A DNA stretch of 64,000 nt from an uncultured Oscillospiraceae bacterium (GTDB lineage Bacteria > Bacillota > Clostridia > Oscillospirales > Oscillospiraceae), in assembly GCA_947627285.1 (NCBI GenBank), contig CANQVL010000008.1:1-64000 (forward strand), read 5' to 3'. Positions within the stretch are counted from its first letter, which is position 1. Each line of letters begins with the position of its first letter. Shown here one piece after another: positions 23,637 through 33,829 of the stretch. The position numbers and the translations under genes were made by a program. The notes beneath the pieces were generated by a model. The model searched no databases. It saw only the letters and a program-made list of their open reading frames with translations, and was not told where the DNA came from.

Positions 23637-26516
23637 TTATTTCACAATGTTTTCGCAGAAGTTCATGGAGACGGTGGCGGCCTGGGCGCGGGTGGAGGCG
23701 GCGGAGGGACTGAGGGCGGTGCTGCTTGTGCCCTCGATGAGGCTCTCCGCGACAGCCCACCGCATTGCGTCAGCCGCCCAGCCGCTCACCTCGTCGGCGT
23801 CGGAATAGCCGGTAAAATCGGCTGCCTTGGTCAGATCACAGCCCTTGTACTCGGCATAGCGATAGAGGATCAGCGCCATCTGCTCACGGGTAATGGGGTC
23901 TTTTGGCTTGAAGGCGCCGTCGGAGCCGGATACGATCCTCTCACTTGCCGCCCAGCGGATCGCCTCGGTGTACCACTCGCCCTCGGCGACGTCGGTGAAG
24001 GTCATCAGATAGTTGACGACCGGCCGGCCCTCAAGGTTCCAGAGGATACCCGCCATTTCCGCGCGTGTGGTGATGCCCTCGGGGTCGAAAACGCCGTCGG
24101 CTTTGCCGGTCATCAGCCCGTTCCTGACGGCGTAATCCACGCCGTCGTGATACCACTCGCTGATGTCCACATCGGTATAGCTGTGAGACGGGCAGTCGTC
24201 GCCGCCGTCGCAGGGCTTGAGCTTAAACGCCGCCGTTACCTTCACACCGCCGTAGGGCATGGTGAAGGTGTACGTCCCGTCGCCGTTGTCCCTGTACTCA
24301 ACCTCCTTGCCGGCGTTGTCGGCGACGGTGATGGAATCCAGAACGTAGCCCTCGTCGGGCGTCACGGTCAGTGTCACCCTGCCGCCTGCCACAGTATATG
24401 CCGAACCCGCGACCACCCTTCCGTTCTTGCTTTCCGCTATCCGCATGTAGTAGGTGGGCACAAAGGGCGCCTCCGGTTCGGGTTCAGGGTTCTTCTCGGC
24501 GACGTTGTTGCCGTTGGTGGAGATGATGGCGTAGGCGGAGAATTTGCTAGTGTAGATATAGATAAGGTTGTGCTCAGTATCTGCCCAGAAGGTCCCCTCC
24601 TCCGGCTTTGAGGGCTCCGACCAGAGTTTTTCGAGGGCTTTTGCCTCGCCGTCATGGTGACGGTAGACGGTCACGTTGGTCCTGCCGCCCAGGGAGTAGG
24701 GTATGACGATGGTAAGGATGCCTTCTGTTACGGGAATATCGGTGAAACCGCCGCTTTTGTCCATTTTTTGTACTTTGAAGTCGTAAAGTTGGAATTTCAC
24801 CTCATTTATCTCGTCGCCTCTGAAAGCTTCCAGGACAGCGCTGCTGATTTTATCGATACCAGCGAGTTCAATTGTGGCAGAATGACCGTAATACTTGGCG
24901 GTCATGGATAACGTGACGGTAGAGGCATCGCTCTCCGCCTGCGCAACAGCCTCCTCCTGCAGTCCGCCCACTACCACACCGGGTATGGGATCGGTCAAAG
25001 ATTCAGTACCGCCTTTACCTATGAACAAATCGAGCTTGGAGTTTACGCCGCTCTGGGGTATCACCAGATCCTGATCCGGCAAATCGGAATCGGAGACGGT
25101 CACCATGGAGGTCACGGTCTTTTCACCGGCGGTGACCACCACGTTGTAGACGCCGGGCTCCACGTTGGAGAAGGAATACGCGCCGTTTTCATCAGTGGTG
25201 ACGGTCACACCCACTTTGCTTCTGCCCTTCTTGAGCTCCACGCTCGCGTTGCTGACAGGAACTTCATCCTTCTCATTTGTGACCTTGCCGGAAACACTGT
25301 AGACATTCACCGTGCGGGTGACCTTACACGTCTCGCAGGTGTCAACGCGCGTCCCATCTACGACCTCGCCCTTTTTCCAGTCGTGGTCGCTGCGGCTGAA
25401 CTCCGCGCCGCAGACCGAGCACTTTTTGTAATGCTGATCGGTTTCTTCATCAACCTGCCAATCATCCGGGTCGGCGGCGTGCGCCGCCGCTTCATATTTG
25501 TCTTCATCGCAGGCGCCGGCGCCCAGACAGTCGTGCCAGTGCTGCGTCTCGTCATAGGTCCAGCCCTCATCCCATTGGTGCCGGTGCTGCGTGAACCAGA
25601 GTTGACCGTCCTCCCGGTACTCCGTCATGAGACCCGCGGTCTTGGGCACAAAGGAGCCAACGTCAGTGCTGACCGCTCCCGCGGCGAATTGGTGTACCGA
25701 GGTATCGGGGGTGCGCACAGTGTAGGGCTGACCGTTCGGCGCGCCGGTAAAGCCCTCCAGGGTGATGAGTTTGCCCGCGCCCAGGAAGATACTAGCGGTA
25801 TCATTCCTATCACCGCCGGTAATGACAGGGGAACCGGAGAGGGTAAACTTACCGCTCCCGCTCGTTTGGATCGCGTCATAGCCTGAGGAGATAGTTCCTC
25901 CGGAGATCTCCATTGTACCGCTTCCAGCCACACCGTTCTGCTTCGGAGCGTCCACCGTTCCGCCAAGCATCTCAAATTTTCCGGTGGCAGAAACGTACAC
26001 ATTCTGGTCGTTACCGCCGCTTCCCTCGCCGCTGGAGATTGTCCCGCTGACCAGCCGGAGGGAGCCGCCCCTGTTTATATAGACGGAGGAGGAGCTGTTG
26101 CGGGTGATGGTCCCGCCCTCCCCGCAATCGGTGATAGTCAGTTCGCACCCGTCGTCGGCGTAAACCTTGCCGTTCAGGGTGTACCCGTTCAGACACAGAA
26201 CGGACTTGCCGGCGATGTACACTGCATAGCCCCCCTCCGTAGTGGCGCTTGACAGAGCCATATCCTCAGCAAGGTAATAGTTCCCTTCGGGGAGCATGTT
26301 GTCGTTTATTAAATTCTCCCCGGCCTTGAGCACATCTTTTTCGCCCTCGCCGTTCTTCTCCAACGACAGGGGGATCCACTCAGTGCCGTTGTCGTCAGGG
26401 TGTGTATGCTCCTCCTCAGCTGCCCGGGCGCCCGGAAGGGCATTGGGGATCAGAACAGTCACCATACACGCCGCCAGAAGGGTCACAAGGACCCGCTTCC
26501 AAATTACTTTTTTCAT
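23637..26516 (-). CDS. S-layer-homology (SLH) anchored surface protein
   Basis: A 959-residue exported protein. A signal peptide (MKKVIWKRVLVTLLAACMVT...ARA) is followed by a beta-helix-like region rich in GGTISSG-type turns (~residues 60-260) and HxHxW-rich segments. A carboxypeptidase-regulatory-like beta-sandwich follows (SVSGKVTNEKDEVPVSNASV, ~430-500), then a repeat module (GYVLDSITV...YTFTMPYGGVKV). Three SLH domains close the protein (YTDVDISEWYHDGVDYAV, FTDVAEGEWYTEAIRWA, YSDADEVSGWAADAMRWAV), anchoring it to cell-wall polymer. ATG 26516 has AAGGAGG upstream; the longer frame has no signal peptide at its start. Ligand unknown. Confidence 0.85.
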   Translation of the reverse strand: MKKVIWKRVLVTLLAACMVTVLIPNALPGARAAEEEHTHPDDNGTEWIPLSLEKNGEGEKDVLKAGENLINDNMLPEGNYYLAEDMALSSATTEGGYAVYIAGKSVLCLNGYTLNGKVYADDGCELTITDCGEGGTITRNSSSSVYINRGGSLRLVSGTISSGEGSGGNDQNVYVSATGKFEMLGGTVDAPKQNGVAGSGTMEISGGTISSGYDAIQTSGSGKFTLSGSPVITGGDRNDTASIFLGAGKLITLEGFTGAPNGQPYTVRTPDTSVHQFAAGAVSTDVGSFVPKTAGLMTEYREDGQLWFTQHRHQWDEGWTYDETQHWHDCLGAGACDEDKYEAAAHAADPDDWQVDEETDQHYKKCSVCGAEFSRSDHDWKKGEVVDGTRVDTCETCKVTRTVNVYSVSGKVTNEKDEVPVSNASVELKKGRSKVGVTVTTDENGAYSFSNVEPGVYNVVVTAGEKTVTSMVTVSDSDLPDQDLVIPQSGVNSKLDLFIGKGGTESLTDPIPGVVVGGLQEEAVAQAESDASTVTLSMTAKYYGHSATIELAGIDKISSAVLEAFRGDEINEVKFQLYDFKVQKMDKSGGFTDIPVTEGILTIVIPYSLGGRTNVTVYRHHDGEAKALEKLWSEPSKPEEGTFWADTEHNLIYIYTSKFSAYAIISTNGNNVAEKNPEPEPEAPFVPTYYMRIAESKNGRVVAGSAYTVAGGRVTLTVTPDEGYVLDSITVADNAGKEVEYRDNGDGTYTFTMPYGGVKVTAAFKLKPCDGGDDCPSHSYTDVDISEWYHDGVDYAVRNGLMTGKADGVFDPEGITTRAEMAGILWNLEGRPVVNYLMTFTDVAEGEWYTEAIRWAASERIVSGSDGAFKPKDPITREQMALILYRYAEYKGCDLTKAADFTGYSDADEVSGWAADAMRWAVAESLIEGTSSTALSPSAASTRAQAATVSMNFCENIVK

Positions 26517-26707
26517 GGGTCTTTCCTCCTTAGAAAATAGTACCCCCCCCAGGAAAAATCTGGGAGGGAGCGTTCCCGTTGTCTGGCGGGAGCGTATTTT
26601 TTGTTTCACACGCATACTACCACAAGCGCCGCGAAAATTCAAGAGCTTTGTTTAAAAATGTATATGGCGTCAAATCATATGGTGAAACCGCTATATCTTT
26701 GATTCCC

Positions 26708-26740
26708 AAAAAACACCCCCGAGCGAACGCTCGGGGGTGT
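26708..26740 (-). terminator. Terminator of rpsB-tsf
   Basis: ACACCCCCGAGCG and CGCTCGGGGGTGT form a 13-bp stem with an AA loop (26713-26740), followed on the minus strand by TTTTTTGGG, 16 bp after tsf. Confidence 0.9.
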
Positions 26741-26755
26741 GATGTCGAACGGATT

Positions 26756-27670
26756 TTATTTTACCAGCTTGGCGACCTCGGCTGCCAGGTCGTCCTGGCG
26801 CTTCTCGATGCCCTCGCCCTTCTCAAAGCGGACGGCGTCGGCAAAGGTCACGCTTCCGCCCAGGGACTTGGCGGCGGAGGCGATATACTTCTCCACGGTG
26901 AGGGTGTTGTCCTTGACGAACTCCTGCTGGAGGAGGCAGTTCTCGGCGTAGAACTTGCCCATCTTGCCCATGACTATGCGCTCGCGGACCTGCTCGGGCT
27001 TGTTCGCCATGGCGGGGTCGTTTGCCATCTGAGCCATCAGTATCTTCTTCTCCTCGTCCAAGGTGTCCTGTCCCACCTGACTCTTGTCCCAGAAGCGGGG
27101 GTTGAGGGCGGCGATCTGCATCGCCACGTCCTTGCCCACGGTCTCCACCTTCTCGGCGGGCAGGTCGGTCTTCAAATTGACTATGACGCCAATCTTGCCG
27201 CCCATGTGGACGTAGGGGACGGAGACGCCGTCGGCAAAGCGGGCGAAGCGGCGGACGTTGATGTTCTCGCCGATCACCAGTACCTTCTCGTTCTGGGCCT
27301 CCTTGACGGTGAGCTGGGAATCGGGGTACTTGCACGCCATAAGCGCGTCCAGGTCGGCAGGGCCGTCATGGGCTATGACGGCGGCTACCTGGTGGACGTA
27401 ATCCACGAACACGTCGTTCTTCGCCACGAAGTCGGACTCGGCGTTGACCTCAACGCACACGCCCACGCCGTCAATGACGGCGGCATACGCCACGCCCTCG
27501 GCGGCGATGCGTCCCGCCTTCTTCTGGGCGGCGGCAAGGCCCTTCTCGCGCAGCCATTCAACTGCCTTGTCTATATCACCGTCGGTGGCGGCAAGGGCCT
27601 TCTTGCAGTCCATCATGCCGACGCCGGTCATCTCACGAAGATTCTTTACATCTGCGGCGGTAATTGCCAT
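26756..27670 (-). CDS. tsf: Elongation factor Ts
   Basis: A 304-residue EF-Ts: ITAADVKNLREMTGVGMMDC and KKALAATDGDIDKAVEWLRE at the N-terminal UBA region, and SDFVAKND (TDFVA motif) near residue 80. It recycles EF-Tu by nucleotide exchange. It follows rpsB by 18 bp in the usual rpsB-tsf operon. Length and motifs are canonical. Confidence 0.97.
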   Translation of the reverse strand: MAITAADVKNLREMTGVGMMDCKKALAATDGDIDKAVEWLREKGLAAAQKKAGRIAAEGVAYAAVIDGVGVCVEVNAESDFVAKNDVFVDYVHQVAAVIAHDGPADLDALMACKYPDSQLTVKEAQNEKVLVIGENINVRRFARFADGVSVPYVHMGGKIGVIVNLKTDLPAEKVETVGKDVAMQIAALNPRFWDKSQVGQDTLDEEKKILMAQMANDPAMANKPEQVRERIVMGKMGKFYAENCLLQQEFVKDNTLTVEKYIASAAKSLGGSVTFADAVRFEKGEGIEKRQDDLAAEVAKLVK

Positions 27671-27688
27671 TTCCTTATCCTCCTCTAA

Positions 27689-28429
27689 TTACTCAGCGGC
27701 TTCCGCGGTATCTGCCTCGGCCTCGGTCTTCGCCTCGGCGGCGTCCTCGCCCTGGCGTCCCTCCTGGACGGCGTTTGCCATGGTGGCGGCTATGAGGCGA
27801 ATGGCGCGAATGGCGTCGTCGTTGCCGGGGATGACGTAATCGACCTCATCGGGGTCGCAGTTGGTGTCAACAATGGCGACAACGGGGATACCCAGCCTTC
27901 TGGCCTCGGCAATTGCGTTGCGCTCCTTGCGGGGATCGACGATGAAGAGAGCGGAGGGGAGCTTGTTCATCTCCTTGACGCCGCCCAGGTACTTCTCAAG
28001 CTTTGCCATCTCGCCCAGGTGCTTCATGACCTCCTTCTTGGGAAGCATGTCGAAGGTGCCGTCCTCCTGCATCTTCTTCAGCTGCGCAAGACGGTCCACG
28101 CGGGTGCGCATGGTCTTGAAGTTGGTGAGCATTCCGCCCAGCCACCGGGCGTTGACATAGTACATACCCACGCGCTCGGCCTCCTCCTTCATGGCGTCCT
28201 GGGCCTGCTTCTTGGTGCCCACGAAGAGAAGGGTGCCGCCGTTCTCGGAAAGCTCACGCACGAAGTTGTAGGCCTCCTCCAGCTTCTTCACGGTCTTGGC
28301 AAGGTCGATGATATAGATGCCGTTGCGCTCCATGTAGATGTAGGGGGCCATCTTGGGGTTCCACCTGCGGGTCTGGTGACCGAAATGCACTCCGGCCTCC
28401 AGAAGCTGCTTCATTGATACTACTGCCAT
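27689..28429 (-). CDS. rpsB: 30S ribosomal protein S2
   Basis: A 246-residue S2 protein: [40 protein letters not shown] and VGTKKQAQ...[10 protein letters not shown] are diagnostic. The acidic Ala/Glu-rich tail after residue ~225 is common in Clostridia. First gene of rpsB-tsf. Confidence 0.97.
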   Translation of the reverse strand: MAVVSMKQLLEAGVHFGHQTRRWNPKMAPYIYMERNGIYIIDLAKTVKKLEEAYNFVRELSENGGTLLFVGTKKQAQDAMKEEAERVGMYYVNARWLGGMLTNFKTMRTRVDRLAQLKKMQEDGTFDMLPKKEVMKHLGEMAKLEKYLGGVKEMNKLPSALFIVDPRKERNAIAEARRLGIPVVAIVDTNCDPDEVDYVIPGNDDAIRAIRLIAATMANAVQEGRQGEDAAEAKTEAEADTAEAAE

Positions 28430-28575
28430 TTGTTTTTTCTCCTTTTCAATTTAGTTCTTACCTCCACGGCTATCCACCCGAGCGCCAACCGTTGGCACAG
28501 ACGCCCGGTCCCTCCGTGTGCGTAATACCCCATGAGGGGCTTTAGCATTATAGCAAAGGCGCTTTGAAATTGCAA
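28430..28575 (-). promoter_or_regulatory. rpsB promoter and structured leader
   Basis: On the minus strand TTGCAA (28570-28575), 17 bp, TATAAT (28547-28552). The ~110-nt leader is GC-rich, with CCGGGCG and CGCTCGGG arms around a GTGCCAACGG-containing loop at about 28476-28512. Leaders of rpsB often bind S2 for feedback control. That role is inferred. Confidence 0.65.
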
Positions 28576-28607
28576 GGATTATTTTTGATTTTCATCCATT
28601 TTTTCGC

Positions 28608-30182
28608 TCAATCCCCGTAAAACCGCTCCGGCATACCCTCAATACCCTTTTTAAACGCCTCAAGGGTCTCCTCCGTCTCCGCAATCCAGTACGGACGCGC
28701 CACGGTGCCGGGCTTTGCCGGGTCAAAGTCGGCGTAGTCGAACCAGACAGCCGCCTTTATGTTCCCGTAGCTTGGGAGCTCTTCAAACATATCCTCTATC
28801 CACCCGGCCTTGTCCCCGCCGATGGAGGAGCTGGCAAACTCCGTGATTATCCACGGGAATTCGCCAAAGTGCTTCCCGTATTTTTTCTCTATGCCGTCGT
28901 AGATCTCCTTGAAGCTCTGCCACTTCTCCTTTGTCACGTCGGCGTAGTAGGTGCCGGTGTTGTAGCCCGTGACGCCCAGCATATGCACATATCTGTTGCC
29001 GGGGTAATAGGAGAGATAGCTGTTCCAGCTCGCCGCCGGGAAGTCCAGCCCGTTGGGGTTGAATATCCATATGGTGTTGTCCACGCCATTTTCCGCAAAA
29101 AACTCGTATATATACCGCCACGCCTGGCTGAAAAGCTCGGGGTCCGCCAGATTTACAACGCCGGAATAGCTTGTCCAGTCGGAGTTCATCTCGTTGTTGA
29201 GCCGGAAAAGCACCGGGTGCCCGAAGGCTTTCAGGTCCTCGGCGATCTCACGCAGCTTCCCATCATACTGCCCGGAGATGACCTCAATGAGCGGCGACGG
29301 GGCGTTGGCAAGCTCCAGATTGTTGGTGGCGGTGAGCTGAAGCGTCAGCTCCGTGAGCTTGCCCTCCTCGTACCAGCTTTGAAGCTTCTCCAGCGGCAGA
29401 GGCTCCTCGATGTGGAAGTACGTCATAGCCATGGGGAGCTGCCTCCCCAGCTTGTCCTCCAGCTCCCCAAGGTCCGCGCTGAAGGCGCCGAAATACGCCC
29501 GCTGAGTATTCGCCAGCCTTTCGTAGGTCTCCAGCGTCTCGTCGGACCAGCTGTAGGAAATCTCAGGGGAGATGTCATCATACCCCTCCCGCTTTTCGGG
29601 GAAGCTTACGGTCATCTTCACGGTGTCGGCAAATTCGTCTATCACCTTCACCGCCTCCTCGGCGTTCCTGTCGCTCCGGTACTTGAAAAGCGCCCGGACA
29701 AAATACCTGGTGTTCGTCCTGAGAATGACGTACGTGTACACGTCGTCATTCCAATCCGGCATCGCTCCAACCTGTATCGAGTATACGCTCACCCTGCCGC
29801 GCGTCTCATCCCGCAGTACGGTGACGTCGTTCTGCCTGAGCCAGTCGGAGTTTCTTATATACAGGTCGTGGTATCCCGCGATGTATTCGTCCACGTCAAT
29901 ATATGTGCTGCGCTCCCTGGTGACGCGGGCATAAAGGTAGTCGTTGCGCCCCTCAGCGTAATACCCATCGCTGGACGCGCCCCATAGCGACATATCCTCC
30001 GGCAGAGCGCCGCTCCAGCCAAGTGCCCAGCTCTCCAGTCCGAAGCCGTCATAGACAAACACGAAAATAAAGCCCAACACCCCCACCACGAGCAGGGCGC
30101 CCGCGCAGACGAGGATGAGGAGCTTCTTTTTCCAGGACATCTTTGGCTTATTTTCCCTTTGATTGTTCTCTTTCTTCGCCAT
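28608..30182 (-). CDS. Membrane-anchored GH26-like glycoside hydrolase
   Basis: A 524-residue protein. One N-terminal signal anchor (KKLLILVCAGALLVVGVLGF) precedes a ~150-residue beta-rich region and a TIM-barrel domain of GH26 (beta-mannanase) type from about residue 230. Putative acid/base Glu is in FRLNNEMNSDW (~375), nucleophile Glu in WIITEFASSS (~465). It would act outside the cell on beta-mannan-like or exopolysaccharide chains; many anchored GH26-like proteins sit in polysaccharide synthesis loci, but none is here. ATG 30182 follows ACGGAG and lies 35 bp inside the end of ylmC. Confidence 0.7.
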   Translation of the reverse strand: MAKKENNQRENKPKMSWKKKLLILVCAGALLVVGVLGFIFVFVYDGFGLESWALGWSGALPEDMSLWGASSDGYYAEGRNDYLYARVTRERSTYIDVDEYIAGYHDLYIRNSDWLRQNDVTVLRDETRGRVSVYSIQVGAMPDWNDDVYTYVILRTNTRYFVRALFKYRSDRNAEEAVKVIDEFADTVKMTVSFPEKREGYDDISPEISYSWSDETLETYERLANTQRAYFGAFSADLGELEDKLGRQLPMAMTYFHIEEPLPLEKLQSWYEEGKLTELTLQLTATNNLELANAPSPLIEVISGQYDGKLREIAEDLKAFGHPVLFRLNNEMNSDWTSYSGVVNLADPELFSQAWRYIYEFFAENGVDNTIWIFNPNGLDFPAASWNSYLSYYPGNRYVHMLGVTGYNTGTYYADVTKEKWQSFKEIYDGIEKKYGKHFGEFPWIITEFASSSIGGDKAGWIEDMFEELPSYGNIKAAVWFDYADFDPAKPGTVARPYWIAETEETLEAFKKGIEGMPERFYGD

Positions 30183-30501
30183 AGTATTCTCCGTATTTCT
30201 GTTGTGCGTTATCCTTTGCGGAGAACTGGCTTTTTGGACGCGGGCGCTTTTCCCGCGTCTCGGTGTGGTCGTCCTCCACAAGGATTATGTCGTCGCCTAT
30301 GCGCCTTATGGCGTCCCAGGGAATGATGTAGTCCTCCGCCTTTCCGAAGAGCCCCATCACCTTATACGCCCCCGGGACCACCAGCGCGATCATTCTTCCG
30401 GCCCTTGTGTCAAATACCGCGTCCCCCACATAGCCCAGCCTGAGCCCTGTGTTGACGTTTATGACCTCCTTGTAGCGTAGGTCCCCTATCCTGCACTGCA
30501 T
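30148..30501 (-). CDS. ylmC: YlmC/YmxH-family PRC-barrel protein
   Basis: A 117-residue protein with one PRC-barrel domain: RIGDLRYKEVINVNTGLRLG at the N-terminus and IIPWDAIRRIGDDIILVE near residue 58, the YlmC/YmxH sporulation pattern. The last ~35 residues are hydrophilic and unconserved. It overlaps the start of the GH26-like gene by 35 bp. Function in sporulation is known only by association. Confidence 0.85.
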   Translation of the reverse strand: MQCRIGDLRYKEVINVNTGLRLGYVGDAVFDTRAGRMIALVVPGAYKVMGLFGKAEDYIIPWDAIRRIGDDIILVEDDHTETREKRPRPKSQFSAKDNAQQKYGEYYGEEREQSKGK

Positions 30502-30568
30502 ATGCTCACCTCTTAGTGATTCATATGCGCGCCTCCGGCAATATATTACAGCCCCTTTTGATTATTTT

Positions 30569-31783
30569 TCAGTTGAGGAAGTCCTTGAGCTTCTTGGACC
30601 TGGAGGGGTGGCGGAGCTTGCGGAGCGCCTTCGCCTCGATCTGGCGGATGCGCTCGCGTGTCACGTTGAACTCCCTGCCCACCTCCTCAAGGGTGCGGGT
30701 GCGGCCGTCTATTATGCCGAAGCGCAGCTCCAGGACCTTCTTCTCCCTGGGCGTCAGGGTGTCCAGCACCTCCATGAGCTGCTCCTTCAAAAGGGTGAAG
30801 CTCGCCGCCTCAGCCGGCTCCGAAACGTCCTCGTCGGGTATAAAGTCCCCGAGGCGGGAGTCCTCCTCCTCGCCGATGGGGGTCTCGATGGACACCGGCT
30901 CCTGGGCTATCTTCAGGATGTCCCTGACCTTCTCCACGGGCATTTCCATCTCCTCGGCTATCTCCTCGGGGCTTGGGTCGTGCCCGAGCTCCTGAAGGAG
31001 CTGGCGGCTCACGCGTATGACCTTGTTTATGGTCTCCACCATATGGACGGGTATGCGTATGGTGCGGGCCTGGTCCGCGATGGCGCGGGTTATCGCCTGA
31101 CGGATCCACCAGGTGGCGTAGGTGGAGAATTTGTAGCCCTTCTGGTAGTTGAACTTCTCCACCGCCTTGATAAGCCCCAGGTTGCCCTCCTGGATAAGGT
31201 CCAAAAAGAGCATACCGCGGCCCACATAGCGCTTGGCGATGGACACCACGAGCCTCAGGTTGGCGTTTGCCATGCGGTTTTTCGCCTCCGCGTCGCCCTC
31301 CGCCATGCGCTGGGCGAGCTCCACCTCCTCCTCCGGCGTGAGAAGGGGCACCTTGCCTATCTCCTTGAGGTACATCCTCACCGGGTCGTCGATGGCAAAG
31401 GTGTCCGACAGGGCGTCGGTGCTCTCCAGCTCCTCCCTGGTGATCTCGTCGATGTTCTCAAGCTCCTCGATGGAGGCGTCGATGTCCTCGAACATCTCCA
31501 GCGCCTCTTCCTCGGTGGTCTCCACGCCGAGCCGCTCCAGGCGCTCATAGAACTTATCTATCTGCTCCGGGTCCAGGTTCATTGTGTCAAGGACCGTGAG
31601 CTCCTTGGCGGACAGCTGTCCCTTGCGCTGTCCCTCCTTTATGAGGGCCTCCAGCTTGTCGTGTATGAGCTGCTCCGGCGTGGGCTCGGCGGCGTTCTCC
31701 GCCGGCGCCCCGGTATTGGCGGCGTCCTCCGTCACTTCGGACTCCGTGTCCCCGGCGGCGGTGATCTTCTTCTTTTCTTCCAT
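30569..31783 (-). CDS. rpoD: Primary sigma factor RpoD (sigma-A)
   Basis: A 404-residue sigma-70 factor. Region 1.2 ([20 protein letters not shown]), region 2 ([57 protein letters not shown]), region 3 and region 4 ([35 protein letters not shown]). The start is taken as the ATG at 31783, 4 bp after the dnaG stop, because GGAGG lies 8 nt upstream; an in-frame ATG at 31798 lacks such a site. It completes the dgt-dnaG-rpoD operon and reads the TTGACA/TATAAT promoters seen throughout the window. Confidence 0.97.
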   Translation of the reverse strand: MEEKKKITAAGDTESEVTEDAANTGAPAENAAEPTPEQLIHDKLEALIKEGQRKGQLSAKELTVLDTMNLDPEQIDKFYERLERLGVETTEEEALEMFEDIDASIEELENIDEITREELESTDALSDTFAIDDPVRMYLKEIGKVPLLTPEEEVELAQRMAEGDAEAKNRMANANLRLVVSIAKRYVGRGMLFLDLIQEGNLGLIKAVEKFNYQKGYKFSTYATWWIRQAITRAIADQARTIRIPVHMVETINKVIRVSRQLLQELGHDPSPEEIAEEMEMPVEKVRDILKIAQEPVSIETPIGEEEDSRLGDFIPDEDVSEPAEAASFTLLKEQLMEVLDTLTPREKKVLELRFGIIDGRTRTLEEVGREFNVTRERIRQIEAKALRKLRHPSRSKKLKDFLN

Positions 31784-31787
31784 ATCT

Positions 31788-33527
31788 TTATCCTCCATAA
31801 CCTTTATTCTTCTGCCGGGCATAAGCCGCCAGGTCCCTGTCGGGACTTTGGCGCATGGCCTCGGTTTTTATCTTTTTTATGTAATCTCTCAGCGCTTCCG
31901 CGGCGTTGGACATCTCCTGGGGCTTTTGAAGTATCGTTGTCAACTGCGCCGCCTCTCCCGGCTCCAAAGACGCCGCTATCACCGCCGGAGCGACCTCCCG
32001 GCGCTCGGCGGCGCGGGCGCGGATGCTGTCGTATATCCTGCCCAGGAACGGGGCGGTGAAGTCCGCGCTCTCAAGCTCTTCGGTGTACCTCACAAGCTCC
32101 GGGTCCGCCATAAGTATCCTTATGACCCCCTCCTCCGCCATAGCCGAGGGCACGTTGTCGTACCTGCTGCCCCGTTCCACCGGCTGTGCCGTCACCTCCG
32201 GGCGCGTCACCTGCCGCTCCTCGCGGCGCTTTTCCGCCAAGGCTTTGTTCTTCGCGGCCTTCCTTATCTCCGCCTTCACCGCGTCGGAGGACACCCCGAT
32301 CATCTGCGCCACCCTGCCGGCGTACAGCTCCCGCTCAACGGGGCTTTTGTTCTCCGCCAGGATCTGCGTGGCGTCCCGCAGAAAGCCCAGCCGCCCGTCG
32401 TCCGTATTCATATCGTATTTTGATTTCGCCGCCAGTATTCTATACTCCACATGGTTGGCGCTGCTGTCCAGAAGCACCTGGAAGGCGTCGGGCCCCTTGA
32501 ACTTTATAAACTCGTCCGGGTCCTTTGCCCCCTCCATTTTCAGCACCCTCACCGACAGTCCCGCGGGCTCCAGCAGTCCTATCGCCCTCTGCGCCGCCTT
32601 TACGCCGGCGGAGTCGGAGTCGTAGGCTATGACCACCTTCTCCTTGTAGTTCTTCATGAGCCTCGCCTGCTCCGCCGTCAGCGACGTGCCCAGGGACGCC
32701 ACGGCGCAGTCAAAGCCCGCCTGGTGGAGCATGACCACGTCCACATTCCCCTCCGCCAGGATGAACATATCCCTCTTGGACCTTTTCGCCAGGTTCATGG
32801 CAAAGAGGTTCCGGCTCTTGGAGAACACCGGCGTATCCGGGTTGTTCAGGTACTTGGGCTCCCCGTCGTCAAGTATCCTGCCGGAGAAGCCTATCACGTT
32901 CCCCCGCACGTCGATGACCGGGAACATCAGCCTGTTCCGGAAGATGTCGTACACGCCGCCGTTTTTCCCCTTCTTCGCAAGTCCGGCGTCCAGAAGCTCC
33001 GTATCGGAAAAGCCGCGCTTTCGCATTTCGTTGACCAGCGAATACCAGTCGTTTGGTGCGGCGCCCAGCCCAAAGGCTGTCACCGTTTTTTTCGTGAGCC
33101 TGCGCTTGCGTATATACTCCACCGAGCCCGCCCCCTCCGGCTTTGAGAGGTTGTCGTAGAACCACCTCGCCGCCTGACGGTTCAGCTCAAAGAGCCTCTC
33201 CCGCCTTCCCCGCAGCTCCCTGTCCGTACCGTCCTCGGGGACCTCCATGTGCGCCCTGCGGGCGAGAAACTCCACCGCCTCGGGAAAGCTCAGGTTCTCT
33301 GCCTCCATTATGAAGCCGATGACGTTGCCGCCCTTGCCGCAGCCGAAGCAGTGGTATATCTGCTTGTCCGGCGACACGGAGAAGGAGGGCGTCTTTTCCG
33401 AGTGGAACGGACACAGGCCGAACCTGTTGGAGCCGCTGCGCTTCGTCAGCTGCACATACTCCGACACCACGTCCACAATGTCCGACCTCGCCAGCAGCTC
33501 CTCAATAAACCTGTCCGGAATTGCCAC
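31788..33527 (-). CDS. dnaG: DNA primase
   Basis: A 579-residue primase. The zinc-binding domain shows [13 protein letters not shown] and [10 protein letters not shown] (CHC2 type) near residues 40-65. The TOPRIM domain follows ([14 protein letters not shown] ~255; [15 protein letters not shown] ~305), then the DnaB-interacting C-terminus. GTG 33527 was preferred to GTG 33536 because AGGGGG is then 8 nt upstream and the protein begins [11 protein letters not shown], the usual DnaG N-terminus. It makes RNA primers for replication. Repeat D lies between it and dgt. Confidence 0.95.
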   Translation of the reverse strand: MAIPDRFIEELLARSDIVDVVSEYVQLTKRSGSNRFGLCPFHSEKTPSFSVSPDKQIYHCFGCGKGGNVIGFIMEAENLSFPEAVEFLARRAHMEVPEDGTDRELRGRRERLFELNRQAARWFYDNLSKPEGAGSVEYIRKRRLTKKTVTAFGLGAAPNDWYSLVNEMRKRGFSDTELLDAGLAKKGKNGGVYDIFRNRLMFPVIDVRGNVIGFSGRILDDGEPKYLNNPDTPVFSKSRNLFAMNLAKRSKRDMFILAEGNVDVVMLHQAGFDCAVASLGTSLTAEQARLMKNYKEKVVIAYDSDSAGVKAAQRAIGLLEPAGLSVRVLKMEGAKDPDEFIKFKGPDAFQVLLDSSANHVEYRILAAKSKYDMNTDDGRLGFLRDATQILAENKSPVERELYAGRVAQMIGVSSDAVKAEIRKAAKNKALAEKRREERQVTRPEVTAQPVERGSRYDNVPSAMAEEGVIRILMADPELVRYTEELESADFTAPFLGRIYDSIRARAAERREVAPAVIAASLEPGEAAQLTTILQKPQEMSNAAEALRDYIKKIKTEAMRQSPDRDLAAYARQKNKGYGG

Positions 33528-33550
33528 TCTCTCCACCCCCTTTTTAAATC

Positions 33551-33823
33551 ATTTTTCCGGCGGCATGTACGTCGGAAAAATTTCCTTTTGTCGCCCAAGT
33601 GTGCGCCCCCTCATGGGGTCCCCACGCAATCATGATTGCGTGGGGAGAGGAGGAGCGAAGCCTGCGCCTGAGCCCTGCCGCTTGCGGCGGGGCGAGGTTA
33701 AGCGGCTTCAGCGACGACGAGCGTGCGCAGGGCGACAGCAGGAAAATTTTCTCTGAATTTCGCAAAATTCAGAGAAATTTTCCGCACGTTCCCCTTGGCA
33801 TTGAAAGGGCGCAGCCCTTTCAA
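33551..33823 (-). repeat. Multi-hairpin intergenic repeat, copy D (with nested insert)
   Basis: Leftward copy between dgt and dnaG. HP0 TTGAAAGGGC/GCCCTTTCAA (33801-33823), HP1 33741-33783 (one bulged base), HP3 33551-33581. HP2's outer stem is TGTCGCCC/GGGCGACA (33589-33596 with 33730-33737), a paired change from the usual TGTCGCGC/GCGCGACA. Its interior is expanded to 133 nt with further hairpins, including CCCCACGCAATC/GATTGCGTGGGG. Confidence 0.9.
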
Positions 33824-33829
33824 GCCAGT

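Noticed and set aside
26517..26600. C/G-run leader of the SLH gene considered as a riboswitch
   Set aside because: There is a CTCCCAGATTTTTCCTGGGGG hairpin-like segment, but no match to a ligand-binding core such as c-di-GMP-I/II could be seen.
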